Assembly: GCF_025999095.1 (NCBI RefSeq)
Contig: NZ_AP024678.1
Location: 2,325,527 to 2,389,526, forward strand
Direction: 5' to 3'
DNA from: Thermosynechococcus sp.
GTDB taxonomy: Bacteria; Cyanobacteriota; Cyanobacteriia; Thermosynechococcales; Thermosynechococcaceae
DNA: 64,000 nucleotides
In this document: one piece after another, positions 7,663 through 18,027 of the stretch
Layout: each line of letters begins with the position of its first letter
How positions within the stretch are numbered: the stretch's first letter is position 1
Notes under the pieces: generated by a model
Told to the model about the DNA's origin: nothing
The model's database searches: none
What the model saw: the letters and a program-made list of their open reading frames with translations, nothing else
Program-made: the position numbers and the translations under genes

Positions 7663-9113
7663 CAAGGGGTTGCAGTTGTTGCAGAACTCAAGGGTAACCC
7701 ACTGACAAAGCGTTGCAGGGCAGCGATCGCCCGGTTGTAGTCAAGGGTTGAACTCAACAGGTTGCTCTGGGCTTGGATCAGAGCGGTTTCAGCATTGCTC
7801 ACCTCCGCTTGGGTGCCAATCCCTGCTTGGAAGCGTAGACGAGCCAGGCGCAGTCCCTCCGTGGCTTGGCGCACCGCCGCTTCATTGGTGCGGATATTTT
7901 CCTGACTGGATTTGAGGGTGTAGTAGGCCTGCTCCACTTGGAAGCGAATTAAGTTGCGAAAGGCGGCATACTGGGCCTCAGCGATCGCAGCAGCGCTTTC
8001 CTGCTGGGCGGCACTGGCCCGGGAGACTCCACCATCAAAGAGGGTGAGGTTCAGTTGGCCACCCACAGTATATCCCCAACGGGGGCCAACCCCATCGGTG
8101 AGGCTATCAAGGGTGTTAAAACTCCCCCCAGCCACCAACTGCGGGCCTAAGTTTCCCAGGGCAACCCGTCGTTGCTGTAGTGCCGCATTCCGTTGCGTCA
8201 GTTGCTGTTCCAATTCGACGCGCTTCCGAAAGGCCAAGGCAATGCTCTCCTCAAGGGAAAGCTGCCATTTCCCAACCACCCGAATTGGGTCAGCGGCGCG
8301 CACATTGGCCTTGTCATTGAGACTGAGCACCTGGGCCAGTTGGCGTTGGGCAGTTTGCAGTTGGCTTTGGGCTTGCACCAATTGCTGCTGGTTATTGGCC
8401 AGTTGCACCTGTGCGGTAAGGACGTCAAATTGTGTGCCTAAGCCAGCGCGCTCGCGGGCGATCGCATCCCGCAGGCTAATTTGCGAGTTTTGCACTGCTG
8501 CTTCACCAATGCGCACCAGCGCTTCCGCCTGTTGGATGTTGTAGTAGGCATTGGTAACATCCTGACGCAGTTGTTCCAATTGCCGCTGGAGATCGAGTTC
8601 GGCATTGCGGACCTGTTCCTGTGCCGCTTTGATACTGCCATCCCGCTGGCCAGCGGTGAACAGGTTGTAGCCCAGGGCCACGGTGCTAGTCCACGTGTTG
8701 CTGGTGGAATTCAGCCGCAGCGGCGGCGGCAGTTGGGCATTTTGCAGCCGAATCGCCGCTGAATCCGTGCGACTAATCCCCAATTGCAGGGAAATACTAG
8801 GATAGAGAGCAGCCTTCGCTTGGCGCAGCACTGCCCGACTCTGTTGGAGTTGCGCCTCAAGGATCTGCAGTTGGCGATTGTTCCGCCGAGCGAGTTCAAT
8901 CGCTTCGTTGAGGGTAATGGGGCGATCCAAATCAATTTTCACTTGATCGGGACGGCTGGGGAGATAGAGGGGATCGGGATTGGGATTGAGGGGCAAGAGA
9001 TCTGTCGCCCCAGGATTGGGTTGGGCGATCGCGCCCGCCGCCATCGCGATCCAAACACTGGCCAGACTTCCCAGGAGCAGACTGCTTTGTTGGCAGATGA
9101 ATTGTTGACCCAT
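7662..9113 (-). CDS. TolC-family outer-membrane efflux channel
   Basis: An outer-membrane protein forming the exit duct of tripartite efflux or type I secretion systems. From ATG 9113 the protein has 483 residues: a signal peptide ending near AIAQP (about residue 30), then two related halves, each with long coiled-coil helices rich in Gln, Ala and Leu (for example [14 protein letters not shown] and [14 protein letters not shown], the classic start of each TolC repeat). The C-terminal half ends [20 protein letters not shown] prefer ATG 9113, preceded by GGGAG, over an upstream GTG at 9128. The partner pump is not in this neighbourhood. Its TGA overlaps the truB start. Confidence 0.88.
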   Translation of the reverse strand: MGQQFICQQSSLLLGSLASVWIAMAAGAIAQPNPGATDLLPLNPNPDPLYLPSRPDQVKIDLDRPITLNEAIELARRNNRQLQILEAQLQQSRAVLRQAKAALYPSISLQLGISRTDSAAIRLQNAQLPPPLRLNSTSNTWTSTVALGYNLFTAGQRDGSIKAAQEQVRNAELDLQRQLEQLRQDVTNAYYNIQQAEALVRIGEAAVQNSQISLRDAIARERAGLGTQFDVLTAQVQLANNQQQLVQAQSQLQTAQRQLAQVLSLNDKANVRAADPIRVVGKWQLSLEESIALAFRKRVELEQQLTQRNAALQQRRVALGNLGPQLVAGGSFNTLDSLTDGVGPRWGYTVGGQLNLTLFDGGVSRASAAQQESAAAIAEAQYAAFRNLIRFQVEQAYYTLKSSQENIRTNEAAVRQATEGLRLARLRFQAGIGTQAEVSNAETALIQAQSNLLSSTLDYNRAIAALQRFVSGLPLSSATTATP

Positions 9114-9260
9114 GCTCACTCCCAACACCGTGACAATTAGGAATTCTCGCTACCACATAAGACTATAACAGTCCTTTTCAAAGGAATCCTTTCCCAAAAG
9201 GCGGTACACTGGCACTGAATTGGTTCACACTCCAGGTAACTCAAGGCTTGATCAAGCACG

Positions 9261-9899
9261 GTGGCAACCATCTTACGCACTTGGAGCTATCAATATCCTT
9301 GGCTGTACGACACCATTAGCGCCCTTGCCGCCATAGCAGTTGGGGGGAGCGATCGCCTGCATCGTTTGGCTTGGCAAGATTTGAGTTTACCCCGCACTGC
9401 TGTGGTTTTAGATCTCTGCTGTGGCCACGGCATTGTGACTCAAGCCTTAACTGAGGCCTTTGATCAGGTTACAGGGTTGGATGCCTCACCGCAGGCGATC
9501 GCCCGTGCCCGAGAGCGCGTACCCCAAGCCACCTATGTACAGGCCTTTGCTGAGAAGATGCCCTTTGCCGATGCCACCTTTGATCTGGTACACACCAGCA
9601 TGGCCCTCCACGAAATGACCGCAGCCCAACTAAATGCTATCTTGGCGGAAACGTGGCGGATTCTCAAGCCCGGTGGCTGGTTTGCCCTCATTGATTTTCA
9701 CCGCCCCCAAGTGCCCCTCCTTTGGCCGGGGATGGCTCTCTTTTTTTGGCTCTTTGAAACGGAAACCGCTTGGCAACTGCTGCAAACGGACTTAGCTGCG
9801 CAGCTACGGCTACAGGGCTTTACGGTGGAGGGGCAGACTTACCACCTAGGACGCAGTTTACAGGTTCTCCATGGCCGCAAACCCAGCACGAACGATTAA
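9261..9899 (+). CDS. class I SAM-dependent methyltransferase (UbiE-like)
   Basis: A 212-residue Rossmann-fold methyltransferase. Motif I is VVLDLCCGHGIVTQAL near residues 48-63, the acidic motif II is VTGLDASPQAI, and motif IV-V includes MPFADATFDLVHTSMALHEM and ILKPGGWFALIDFHRP. It resembles the small UbiE/COQ5 group but the substrate cannot be told. GTG 9261 is taken as start because homology begins soon after. It precedes gcvP by 36 bases on the same strand and may be cotranscribed, though a functional link to glycine metabolism is not evident. Confidence 0.75.
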   Translation: MATILRTWSYQYPWLYDTISALAAIAVGGSDRLHRLAWQDLSLPRTAVVLDLCCGHGIVTQALTEAFDQVTGLDASPQAIARARERVPQATYVQAFAEKMPFADATFDLVHTSMALHEMTAAQLNAILAETWRILKPGGWFALIDFHRPQVPLLWPGMALFFWLFETETAWQLLQTDLAAQLRLQGFTVEGQTYHLGRSLQVLHGRKPSTND

Positions 9900-9935
9900 G
9901 ATATATGAACGACTTGCAACACGAGTGCGATAGCG

Positions 9936-12806
9936 ATGGTAAGTTCACCGCCCCAACTGGAGATTAACTTAGAGACCGATGCCGAATTTGTAGCGCGGCA
10001 CATTGGCATTACGCCCAGCGATCTACCGCAAATGTTGACCCTGTTGGGGTATGGCAGCCTCAAGGAACTCATCAATGCCGTCATTCCGCCAGAGATTCGC
10101 TTGCAACGCCCTCTTGCCCTTGGTGAGGGTCTGAGTGAAACGGCAGCCCTGCAAAAATTACGCACCCTTGCCCAGCAAAACCAAGTTTGGCGCAGCTACA
10201 TCGGCATGGGCTACTACAACTGCATTACGCCCGCCGTGATTCAGCGCAACATTCTTGAAAACCCCGGCTGGTACACCCAGTACACCCCCTACCAAGCGGA
10301 AATTGCCCAAGGACGCCTGGAAGCCCTCCTTAACTTTCAAACCCTTGTGAGCGATCTGACGGCCCTACCCATTGCCAATGCCTCCCTCCTCGATGAGGCC
10401 ACGGCTGCCGCTGAAGCTATGACCCTGAGCTTCAATGCCTGCCGTCAAAAGGGCGCCAACCGCTTCTTGGTGGCCCAGGATTGCCATCCCCAAACCCTTG
10501 CCGTTCTGCATACCCGTGCCCTACCCCTTGGCATCCAGATTGTGCCCATTGACCCGATCGCCAGTGAATTGCCCTGGGAGAATGCCTTTGGCCTCCTCTT
10601 GCAATATCCTGCCAGCGATGGCGCGGTGCGATCGCCCCAAGCCCTGATTGCCGCTGCCCATGAACGGGGACTGCTGGTGACCGTGGCCACGGATTTACTG
10701 GCCTTGACCCTGTTGCGGCCGCCGGGGGAATGGGGGGCAGATATTGCCGTGGGTAGTTCGCAGCGCTTTGGGGTGCCCTTGGGCTATGGGGGTCCCCATG
10801 CTGCCTTCTTCGCCACCCGTGAAGAATTTAAGCGGCAGTTGCCAGGGCGCCTAGTGGGGGTTTCCCACGATGCCCTGGGTCAAAAGGCCTTGCGCCTTGC
10901 TTTGCAAACCCGCGAGCAGCACATCCGTCGCGAAAAGGCTACCAGCAACATTTGCACCGCCCAAGTTTTGCTGGCGGTTGTTGCCAGTATGTATGCCGTC
11001 TATCACGGCGCCGATGGGCTGCGGCAAATCGCTAAGCGCATCCATCAACAGGGAGTGAGATTGGCCGCAGGCTTAGAAGCAGCGGGCTATCAACTCTACT
11101 ATTGGGAATTTTTTGACACCCTGCGCATCGGCTTGGGCAACCTGCCAGTGCAGGTGCTCAAGGAGCGGGCAGCAGCGGCACAAATTAACCTGCGCTACTT
11201 TGACGATGGCAGTGTGGGCATCAGCCTCGATGAGACCACCACCGAAAAAGATGTGGCGGATTTACTGGCCCTCTTTGGCGCCAGTCCGGCTGAAGTTGAA
11301 GGGGGCGATCGCCTGCCGTCAACCCTGAAACGTCAATCCCCTTATCTGCAGCATCCGGTCTTTCAGGACTACCACAGCGAACACGCACTGCTGCGCTACA
11401 TTCATCGCCTTCAGGCCAAGGATCTCTCCCTCACGACCTCAATGATTCCCCTTGGTTCCTGCACGATGAAGCTGAATGCGACGGCTGAAATGCTGCCCAT
11501 CAGCTGGCCAGAATTTAATCAGCTCCATCCCTTTGCTCCCCAAGAACAGGCTCAGGGATATCAGCAGCTCTTTCGGGAACTGGCGGCAATGCTGGCGGAA
11601 ATTACAGGCTTTGATGCCATTTCCCTGCAACCCAATGCTGGCTCCCAAGGGGAGTATGCGGGACTGTTGGTGATTCGTCAGTACCACCACAGTCGCGGCG
11701 AAAGTCAGCGCAATGTCTGTCTCATTCCCACCTCTGCCCATGGCACCAACCCCGCCAGTGCCGTGATGGCTGGCATGCAAGTCGTGGCCGTAAATTGCGA
11801 TCACCAAGGCAACATTGATGTGGCGGATCTGGCGACCAAGGCTGAGACCTATGGCGATCGCCTAGCGGCCTTGATGATCACCTATCCCTCTACCCATGGC
11901 GTCTTTGAAACGGGAATTCGCCAAATCTGCGACATCATCCATCGCTACGGTGGGCAGGTGTATATGGATGGTGCCAATATGAATGCCCAAGTAGGGCTGT
12001 GTCGTCCAGGGGACGTTGGTGCCGATGTCTGCCATTTGAATCTCCACAAAACCTTCTGCATTCCCCACGGTGGTGGTGGGCCCGGCGTCGGCCCAATCGG
12101 GGTGAAAGCCCACTTAGCGCCCTTCTTGCCGACAACCCAGGTGATTCCCCAAGGATCAGAAATTGGCCCAGTGACCGCCGCCCCTTGGGGCAGTGCCAGT
12201 ATTTTGCCGATTTCCTGGATGTATATCACCCTGATGGGGGGGGTGGGGCTAACGCGCGCCACGGCGATCGCTATCCTCAATGCCAACTACATCGCCAAAC
12301 GCCTGGAACCCTACTATCCCATTCTCTACAAAGGTGCCCACGGCCTGGTGGCCCACGAGTGCATTCTTGATCTGCGGCCCCTGAAAAAATCAGCGGGGAT
12401 TGAGGTGGAGGATATTGCCAAGCGGTTGATGGACTACGGCTTCCATGCTCCCACTGTCTCTTGGCCGGTCCCCGGCACGTTAATGATTGAACCCACAGAG
12501 AGTGAAACCAAGGCGGAATTGGATCGCTTCTGTGAGGCGATGATTGCCATTCGGGCAGAAATTGCTGAAATTGAGGCCGGGGTGAGCGATCGCCAGCAAA
12601 ACCCCCTGAAAAACGCCCCCCATCCAGCACTGATGCTGGCCACAGACCCATGGCCCTACCCCTATTCGCGGCAGGTGGCCGCCTACCCTGCCCCTTGGCT
12701 GCGGGAGTACAAATTCTGGCCAGCGGTAGCCCGTATTGACAATGCCTATGGCGATCGCCACCTAGTGTGTAGTTGCTCAGTGCCCATCAGGGCACCCCAA
12801 TCTTAA
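9936..12806 (+). CDS. gcvP: glycine dehydrogenase (decarboxylating), P protein
   Basis: The PLP-dependent P protein of the glycine cleavage system decarboxylates glycine and loads the aminomethyl group on the H protein; in cyanobacteria it is part of photorespiratory glycolate metabolism. The 956-residue chain has the usual length with both fused halves: the N-terminal [13 protein letters not shown] start and YCITPAVI-like region, then the C-terminal half with [14 protein letters not shown] and the PLP-lysine motif [18 protein letters not shown] around residue 700. The C-terminus has the standard [13 protein letters not shown] and [12 protein letters not shown]. Other gcv genes are not in the window. 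Confidence 0.96.
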   Translation: MVSSPPQLEINLETDAEFVARHIGITPSDLPQMLTLLGYGSLKELINAVIPPEIRLQRPLALGEGLSETAALQKLRTLAQQNQVWRSYIGMGYYNCITPAVIQRNILENPGWYTQYTPYQAEIAQGRLEALLNFQTLVSDLTALPIANASLLDEATAAAEAMTLSFNACRQKGANRFLVAQDCHPQTLAVLHTRALPLGIQIVPIDPIASELPWENAFGLLLQYPASDGAVRSPQALIAAAHERGLLVTVATDLLALTLLRPPGEWGADIAVGSSQRFGVPLGYGGPHAAFFATREEFKRQLPGRLVGVSHDALGQKALRLALQTREQHIRREKATSNICTAQVLLAVVASMYAVYHGADGLRQIAKRIHQQGVRLAAGLEAAGYQLYYWEFFDTLRIGLGNLPVQVLKERAAAAQINLRYFDDGSVGISLDETTTEKDVADLLALFGASPAEVEGGDRLPSTLKRQSPYLQHPVFQDYHSEHALLRYIHRLQAKDLSLTTSMIPLGSCTMKLNATAEMLPISWPEFNQLHPFAPQEQAQGYQQLFRELAAMLAEITGFDAISLQPNAGSQGEYAGLLVIRQYHHSRGESQRNVCLIPTSAHGTNPASAVMAGMQVVAVNCDHQGNIDVADLATKAETYGDRLAALMITYPSTHGVFETGIRQICDIIHRYGGQVYMDGANMNAQVGLCRPGDVGADVCHLNLHKTFCIPHGGGGPGVGPIGVKAHLAPFLPTTQVIPQGSEIGPVTAAPWGSASILPISWMYITLMGGVGLTRATAIAILNANYIAKRLEPYYPILYKGAHGLVAHECILDLRPLKKSAGIEVEDIAKRLMDYGFHAPTVSWPVPGTLMIEPTESETKAELDRFCEAMIAIRAEIAEIEAGVSDRQQNPLKNAPHPALMLATDPWPYPYSRQVAAYPAPWLREYKFWPAVARIDNAYGDRHLVCSCSVPIRAPQS

Positions 12807-12901
12807 GCAAAGCTGAAATTTTGGCGGCGGTTGCCGATTCGCCTTGTCGAAGCCCAAAAGGGATTGCTAAAAGTAAGGCAGGTCAACCCCTAGGTGGTCT
12901 T

Positions 12902-14353
12902 ATGACACTGGATAGTCTCGATACCGTTGTTCTCTCCCGTTGGCAGTTTGCCCTCACGGCCATTTTCCATATGCTCTGGCCGGTCTTGACGACGGGTATG
13001 AGTATTTATCTCGTCATCATCGAGGGGCTGTGGCTGAAAACCAAGAACCTGACCTACTATCACCATGCTCGTTTCTGGTCGAAGCTCTATGTCCTTAACT
13101 TTGGGATTGGCGTGGCTTCAGGGCTACCCATGGCCTTTCAATTTGGCCTCAACTGGGCACCCTTTTCTGAGGCCGTTGGGGATTTCTTTGGTACTGTTTT
13201 GGGATTTGAGGCCACCATGGCCTTTATGCTGGAGGCGGCCTTCCTCGGCATTATGATCTTCGGCTGGCAACGGGTCCCCCCGCTGATGCACTGGATTTCG
13301 ACCCTCTGTGTTGCCTTTGGGTCCAACCTCTCTACCTTCTGGATTCTCTCGGCCAACTCATGGCTGCAGACCCCTGCCGGGGGCGTGTTTGTCGAGGGTA
13401 AATTCCGTGTTCAGGACTACTTCCAAGCGATCGCCAACCCCTTCATGGTCAAGAGCTTTGCCCACATGTTCTTTGCCACCCTTGAAACATCACTTTTTGT
13501 GATTGGTGGCATTAGTGCTTGGTATTTGCTGCAAAACCGCTTGCCCAATTTCTTTACCAAATCCCTGAAGGTGGTGTTGGTCATGGCCTTGGTGATTGCC
13601 CCGCTACAGGTGTTTGTCGGCCACCTGAGTGCTGAGCAGGTCTATCACTACCAACCCGCCAAATTAGCCGCCATGGAAGCCCTCTGGGAAACAGTACCAG
13701 CGGCTACCCCCGCAGACTGGAGCTTGATTGCCCTACCCAACGAGGCGGCAGAAACCAATACCTTTGAGGTCAAAATTCCCGGCCTGCTGAGCTACCTATT
13801 GGCGCTAAAGCCTCAGTTAGAGACACCCATCCTTGGCTTGAAGGAGTGGGCACCCAGCGATCGCCCCCATCTGGTTGGCCTGATTTACTATTCCTTTCGA
13901 CTGATGGTGGCCATTGGTCTGTACCTCGCTGCCCTGGCAATTGTCACGATTTTTGTTTGGTGGCGCACGGGTCTTGAGGGCGATCGCCTGCGCAATTACA
14001 AGTGGCTCTGGTGGGGCTGGATTTTTGCGGGGCCCTTGGGGTACCTTGCGGTCGAAGCGGGCTGGATTGTGCGCTGTGTCGGGCGTCAACCGTGGATTGT
14101 CTATGGTCAGTTGCGAACAGCTGAAGCCGCCTCCGATCTACCCCCCCAAGTGGTGCTCTTTTCCCTCAGCGGCTTAGTTGCCCTCTACACCATTTTCTTC
14201 TTTGCGGCTCTTTTCTTTGGCAGTCGCATCATCCAAAAAGGCCCCAACGTTGCTTTACCAGTACCCGGCCAAGCCAATGCGGAAGCACTGGAAATCCGCA
14301 TCAAATTGGCCCAACACCAACCCGATCGCCGTCCCCTAGAAACTCAACAGTAG
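12902..14353 (+). CDS. cydA: cytochrome bd-type quinol oxidase subunit I (short Q-loop, CioA-like)
   Basis: Subunit I of a bd quinol:oxygen oxidoreductase; it carries the haems and the quinol site. The 483-residue protein has RWQFALTAIFHMLWP (His23), the glutamate pair Glu103/Glu111 in GFEATMAFMLEA, His188, a quinol-binding KLAAMEALWET segment and a short Q-loop, the cyanide-insensitive style. One oddity: the segment that reads AEYGRQPW in E. coli, whose glutamate ligates haem b595, reads RCVGRQPW here, so Cys392 replaces the glutamate. ATG 12902, preceded by AGGTGG, is chosen because in-frame starts upstream overlap gcvP. cydB follows after 12 bases. Confidence 0.93.
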   Translation: MTLDSLDTVVLSRWQFALTAIFHMLWPVLTTGMSIYLVIIEGLWLKTKNLTYYHHARFWSKLYVLNFGIGVASGLPMAFQFGLNWAPFSEAVGDFFGTVLGFEATMAFMLEAAFLGIMIFGWQRVPPLMHWISTLCVAFGSNLSTFWILSANSWLQTPAGGVFVEGKFRVQDYFQAIANPFMVKSFAHMFFATLETSLFVIGGISAWYLLQNRLPNFFTKSLKVVLVMALVIAPLQVFVGHLSAEQVYHYQPAKLAAMEALWETVPAATPADWSLIALPNEAAETNTFEVKIPGLLSYLLALKPQLETPILGLKEWAPSDRPHLVGLIYYSFRLMVAIGLYLAALAIVTIFVWWRTGLEGDRLRNYKWLWWGWIFAGPLGYLAVEAGWIVRCVGRQPWIVYGQLRTAEAASDLPPQVVLFSLSGLVALYTIFFFAALFFGSRIIQKGPNVALPVPGQANAEALEIRIKLAQHQPDRRPLETQQ

Positions 14354-14365
14354 CAAGAGGACACA

Positions 14366-15379
14366 ATGGAACCCAATCCCCTTGCCCCCTTAGAGCACTT
14401 TTTGCCTCAGGTGTGGTTTTTTATCCTTGGTCTTTTTCTATTTCTCTACATTCTACTGGATGGGTTTGACCTTGGCATTGGCATTCTCTCCCTCACCAGT
14501 AGCGATGAACGCCGCCGCAATATCCTCATGACCAGCCTGGGCAATGTTTGGGATGCCAATGAGACGTGGCTAGTGCTGATGGGTGGATCCCTATTTGGGG
14601 CCTTCCCTTTGGCCTATGCCACCATCCTCAATGCCCTTTACCTGCCGGCAGTGATTATGGTCGTGGGGCTGATTTTACGAGCAGTCTCCTTTGAGTTTCG
14701 TGAAAATGCCAATAATAAACGGGTGTGGAACCTTACCTTTGGCATTGGCAGTTTCCTGGCGGCCTTGGGGCAGGGCTTTGCAGTGGGCACCGTCTTTGAG
14801 GGCATCAAGGTGGATGCGGCGGGTCACTTTGCCGGCAGCATGTGGGATTGGTTGACATGGCACTCTGTGTTGGTGGCACTGACGCTGATTCAGGGCTATG
14901 TGCTGATTGGGTCAACCTATCTGATTTACAAAACCACGGGCGAGTTGCAGCAAACCCACTATCGCACCGCCACAATTGCAGCCTGGACAACGTTTATCGG
15001 TGCTGTGTTGATTACCATTAGTGCCCCCATTTTCCATGAGCACTTACGTGCCCAACTGTTTCAGCCTCCCCTGTTCTACATTTTTGCTGCAATTCCAGTT
15101 CTGGGTGTCTTGCTGATTTTTCTACTGCTGCGTAGCTTACGAAAGCGTGAAGAAGTCATGCCCTTGGTGTGGACGTTTCTGCTGTTTCTCCTCTCATTTA
15201 TTGGTTTGGGGTTTGTTATTTTTCCCAACATTATTCCTCCCAATGTCACCATTTACGAAGCTTCAGCATCTCCTAGTGCCCAAGTCTTTATGTTGATTTT
15301 TGTGGCCTTCTTAATTCCGATTATGCTGGCCTACAATCTCTACAATTATTTGGTGTTCCGTGGCAAAGTGGTGGCCTAG
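14366..15379 (+). CDS. cydB: cytochrome bd-type quinol oxidase subunit II
   Basis: The membrane subunit that pairs with CydA; the complex lowers oxygen and oxidises plastoquinol in the cytoplasmic or thylakoid membrane. The 337-residue protein has about eight hydrophobic helices and the family start QVWFFILGLFLFLYILLDGF, then LGNVWDANETWLVLMGG and ILRAVSFEFR. The length fits cyanobacterial CydB/CioB. It is the last gene of a gcvP-cydA-cydB run on this strand. No cydX- or cydC/D-like gene is seen nearby. Confidence 0.94.
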   Translation: MEPNPLAPLEHFLPQVWFFILGLFLFLYILLDGFDLGIGILSLTSSDERRRNILMTSLGNVWDANETWLVLMGGSLFGAFPLAYATILNALYLPAVIMVVGLILRAVSFEFRENANNKRVWNLTFGIGSFLAALGQGFAVGTVFEGIKVDAAGHFAGSMWDWLTWHSVLVALTLIQGYVLIGSTYLIYKTTGELQQTHYRTATIAAWTTFIGAVLITISAPIFHEHLRAQLFQPPLFYIFAAIPVLGVLLIFLLLRSLRKREEVMPLVWTFLLFLLSFIGLGFVIFPNIIPPNVTIYEASASPSAQVFMLIFVAFLIPIMLAYNLYNYLVFRGKVVA

Positions 15380-15884
15380 GTCTTGTCAGGCAATGGAGAT
15401 TAAAACCGCCGATGCTGTTTTCTCGGTCTTTGAATGCGTTCGGGTTTGTGAGCTGGCTGAGGGAGTATCGTTTGCCGGCGTTAGGGAAACCTTCGCTGTT
15501 GATGATGAAATGTACCGATTCATCTGAAGGGGGTGATTCAGGCAGCGGTGAAAGCAGCAGGTCACGAGGTGTTACTCTCCCGATTTAACTTGATTGAGCA
15601 GGACTTTAGTGGGCTGCAGTGAGGGCGGATCTATGCAGGGGCAAAGGGTTCAATTGATGAGGTGATTCGCAAATTAGGGTGCTGGATAACGTCTCATTCT
15701 TTATTGGAATAGCTATCAATGGAATAATCACAAAACACGGAAATAGCCTAGAAAGGGCTCAACCAGTCTCTCCAGTTTTGACAATTTCACATTCAGGTCA
15801 CCGAGAGCTAAACGCTCCCTTTGGCGAAATGTTGTGTAGTCCAATGGCTAGTTTCAAACCAGCTCAAAGCTAGGTTAGACTAGC
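15380..15884. other. gene-free stretch with an unidentified coding remnant
   Basis: About 500 bases without a convincing gene. On the + strand, protein-like pieces occur in broken frames: MEIKTADAVFSVFECV and then RETFAVDDEMYRFI from about 15393, followed after stops by LKGVIQAAVKAAGHEVLL and SRFNLIEQDFSGLQ near 15525-15620. They read like a degraded gene but I could not name the family. The remainder up to leuB is AT-richer and shows no hairpin terminator that I trust. Confidence 0.35.
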
Positions 15885-16970
15885 TTATTGGGTCAACTCC
15901 TTGATTAGGAGGTTGCCCATTTCGCGACAGCCCACAAGCGTGCAGCCCTCAGACATTAAATCGCCAGTGCGGTAGCCTTGATCTAAAACGGCGGTAATCG
16001 CCTCTTCGATCGCCTGCGCTGCCGCTGGTTGGTGCAGACTATAGCGCAGCATCATTGCCGCACTGAGCACCATGGCGAGGGGGTTGGCTTTGTCTTGGCC
16101 GGCAATGTCGGGGGCCGAGCCATGAACGGGTTCAAACAGACCCGGCCCCGATTCCCCTAGGCTGGCGGAGGGAAGCATGCCAATACTGCCGGTGAGCATG
16201 GCGGCAATATCGGAGAGAATATCGCCAAAGAGGTTACTGGTCACCATCGTGTCAAACTGTTTTGGGGCGCGCACCAGTTGCATTGCGGCATTATCCACAT
16301 AAAGGTGCGTTAGTTCCACATCCGGGTACTCAGCACTGAGGGCCGTCAGGCGATCGCGCCACAGTTGGGAGACTTCAAGGACATTGGCCTTGTCCACAGA
16401 GCAGAGTTTGCCCCGCCGTTTGCGAGCGGTTTCAAATGCAACACGGCCAATGCGATCAATTTCCGGGGCGCTGTAGGCCATCGTATTCACCCCTCGCTGC
16501 TCCCCAGTTTCGGTGGTGAAAATACCGCGCGGTTGACCAAAGTAAATGCCACCCGTCAGTTCGCGCACAACCATGAGATCCACACCGGCAATCACTTCCG
16601 GCTTGAGGGAGGAGGCATGGAGCAGTTGGGGAAACATTTTGGCGGGGCGGAGGTTGGCAAATAAACCTAGGCCAGAGCGCAGGGCAAGTAATCCTGTTTC
16701 CGGGCGCAGATGACGGGGTAGGCTATCCCACTGGGTTCCGCCAATGGCAGCTAAAAGCACGGCATCACTTTGACGACAGATTTCCAGCGTTGCTGCTGGC
16801 AAGGGTTCCCCCATAGCATCAATGGCGCAGCCCCCCACAAGGGCAGGCACAAAGTCAAAGTTCAGTTCAAAGCGAGGGGCGATCGCCCGCAACACATCAA
16901 GGGCAACAGCCATAATTTCTGGACCGATGCCATCCCCGGCCAAAACAGCAATGCGATACGTGGTTGCCAT
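15885..16970 (-). CDS. leuB: 3-isopropylmalate dehydrogenase
   Basis: LeuB oxidatively decarboxylates 3-isopropylmalate in leucine synthesis, using NAD+. The 361-residue protein has the family start [17 protein letters not shown], the substrate region [21 protein letters not shown], the metal-binding [19 protein letters not shown] region and the adenosine-binding [17 protein letters not shown] loop ([19 protein letters not shown]). Its length matches bacterial LeuB. It stands alone; leuA, leuC and leuD are not in the window. Confidence 0.95.
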   Translation of the reverse strand: MATTYRIAVLAGDGIGPEIMAVALDVLRAIAPRFELNFDFVPALVGGCAIDAMGEPLPAATLEICRQSDAVLLAAIGGTQWDSLPRHLRPETGLLALRSGLGLFANLRPAKMFPQLLHASSLKPEVIAGVDLMVVRELTGGIYFGQPRGIFTTETGEQRGVNTMAYSAPEIDRIGRVAFETARKRRGKLCSVDKANVLEVSQLWRDRLTALSAEYPDVELTHLYVDNAAMQLVRAPKQFDTMVTSNLFGDILSDIAAMLTGSIGMLPSASLGESGPGLFEPVHGSAPDIAGQDKANPLAMVLSAAMMLRYSLHQPAAAQAIEEAITAVLDQGYRTGDLMSEGCTLVGCREMGNLLIKELTQ

Positions 16971-17027
16971 GCCTGTCTCAAAATCACCGATCTTCTAATC
17001 TACACCAGCAGCAGTCTTCCCTTGATG

Positions 17028-17957
17028 CTATTCGCAGAGATAGCCATCCGGTAAAATCGCCTCACTCATATCTACCGCCCTCAGATCAACACCATTGAGG
17101 CTGGCACCGGTGAGAATGGCTTCAATGAGATTGGCTCCCCGCAGATCAGCCCCGCTGAGATTCGCACCCATTAGGTTGGCGCCAATGAGAATGGCAGAAC
17201 TCAGATCTGCTCCCCGCAGCAGCGCTTGAGCAAGGCTCACCCCCCGCAAATCAGCTCCAACAAGATTGGCTTTGTCCAGACAGGCATGGCGTAAATTGGC
17301 TTCTTTGAAGGCCACTTCGCGGAGGTTGGCTTCCTCAAGGCGGGCACGACGCAGATTCGCTCCGATCAAAATCGCCCGCTCTAGATTGGCCTGCTGCAAA
17401 TTGGCGGCACTGAGATTGGCACCCCGTAAATTGGCCTGCAGGAGTTGACTTTCCCGCAAGACCGCATCCGTGAGATCGGCACCCCGCAGGTAGGCTTCAG
17501 TCAAGTTGGCACGGGTGAGGTTGGCACGCTCAAGTTCAGCAAGGGTCAAATCCGTGAGCGTCAAGTTGGCATCCCGCAAAATTGCTTCACTCAGTTGAGC
17601 ACCGGTGAGATTGGCCTCACTGAGATCGGCATTGGCAAGGTTGGCACGGCTCAGATCCGCCCCTGTCAGGTTGGCCTTGCGCAGAGACACCCAGCGTAGA
17701 TCGGCACTGATTAAAATCACACCCCGCAGATCCGCCCCCCGCAAGTCCGCTTGACTGAGATTCACGCCAGTCAGAATTGCCCCCCGCAAATCGGCCCCTT
17801 GCAGATTCGTACTCTGGAGGGCAGCATCGGTGAGGTCGGCACGGGAAAAATCAACGCCCGTTAGAATACAGCGGCTCAGGTTACCACGGCGCAAGCGTAT
17901 CCCCGCAAAGTCGCGATCGCCAACGCTATAGCGTTTCAGTAAAACATCAGGTTCCAC
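17028..17957 (-). CDS. pentapeptide-repeat protein
   Basis: A 309-residue protein made almost wholly of A(D/N)LxX repeats, for example DFSRADLTDAALQSTNLQGA and LSQADLRGADLRG. About 50 consecutive repeats should fold as a right-handed quadrilateral beta helix. A short unique head (MEPDVLLKRYSVGDRDFAG) precedes the repeats, and there is no signal peptide or membrane segment, so it is probably cytoplasmic. Such proteins are numerous in cyanobacteria and mostly uncharacterised; a few mimic DNA and bind gyrase, but nothing here argues for that role specifically. Confidence 0.88.
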   Translation of the reverse strand: MEPDVLLKRYSVGDRDFAGIRLRRGNLSRCILTGVDFSRADLTDAALQSTNLQGADLRGAILTGVNLSQADLRGADLRGVILISADLRWVSLRKANLTGADLSRANLANADLSEANLTGAQLSEAILRDANLTLTDLTLAELERANLTRANLTEAYLRGADLTDAVLRESQLLQANLRGANLSAANLQQANLERAILIGANLRRARLEEANLREVAFKEANLRHACLDKANLVGADLRGVSLAQALLRGADLSSAILIGANLMGANLSGADLRGANLIEAILTGASLNGVDLRAVDMSEAILPDGYLCE

Positions 17958-18027
17958 AGTAGTTGGGTCACGTCCTTAGGTAGCAGCTCTAGGTCTAGTT
18001 TCAGGGTTCCCCCAGCGGTCGCTGAAC

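Noticed and set aside
17028-17957. Repetitive DNA resembling a tandem-repeat array or CRISPR
   Set aside because: The periodicity is 15 bases and codes pentapeptide repeats in one open frame; there are no spacers.
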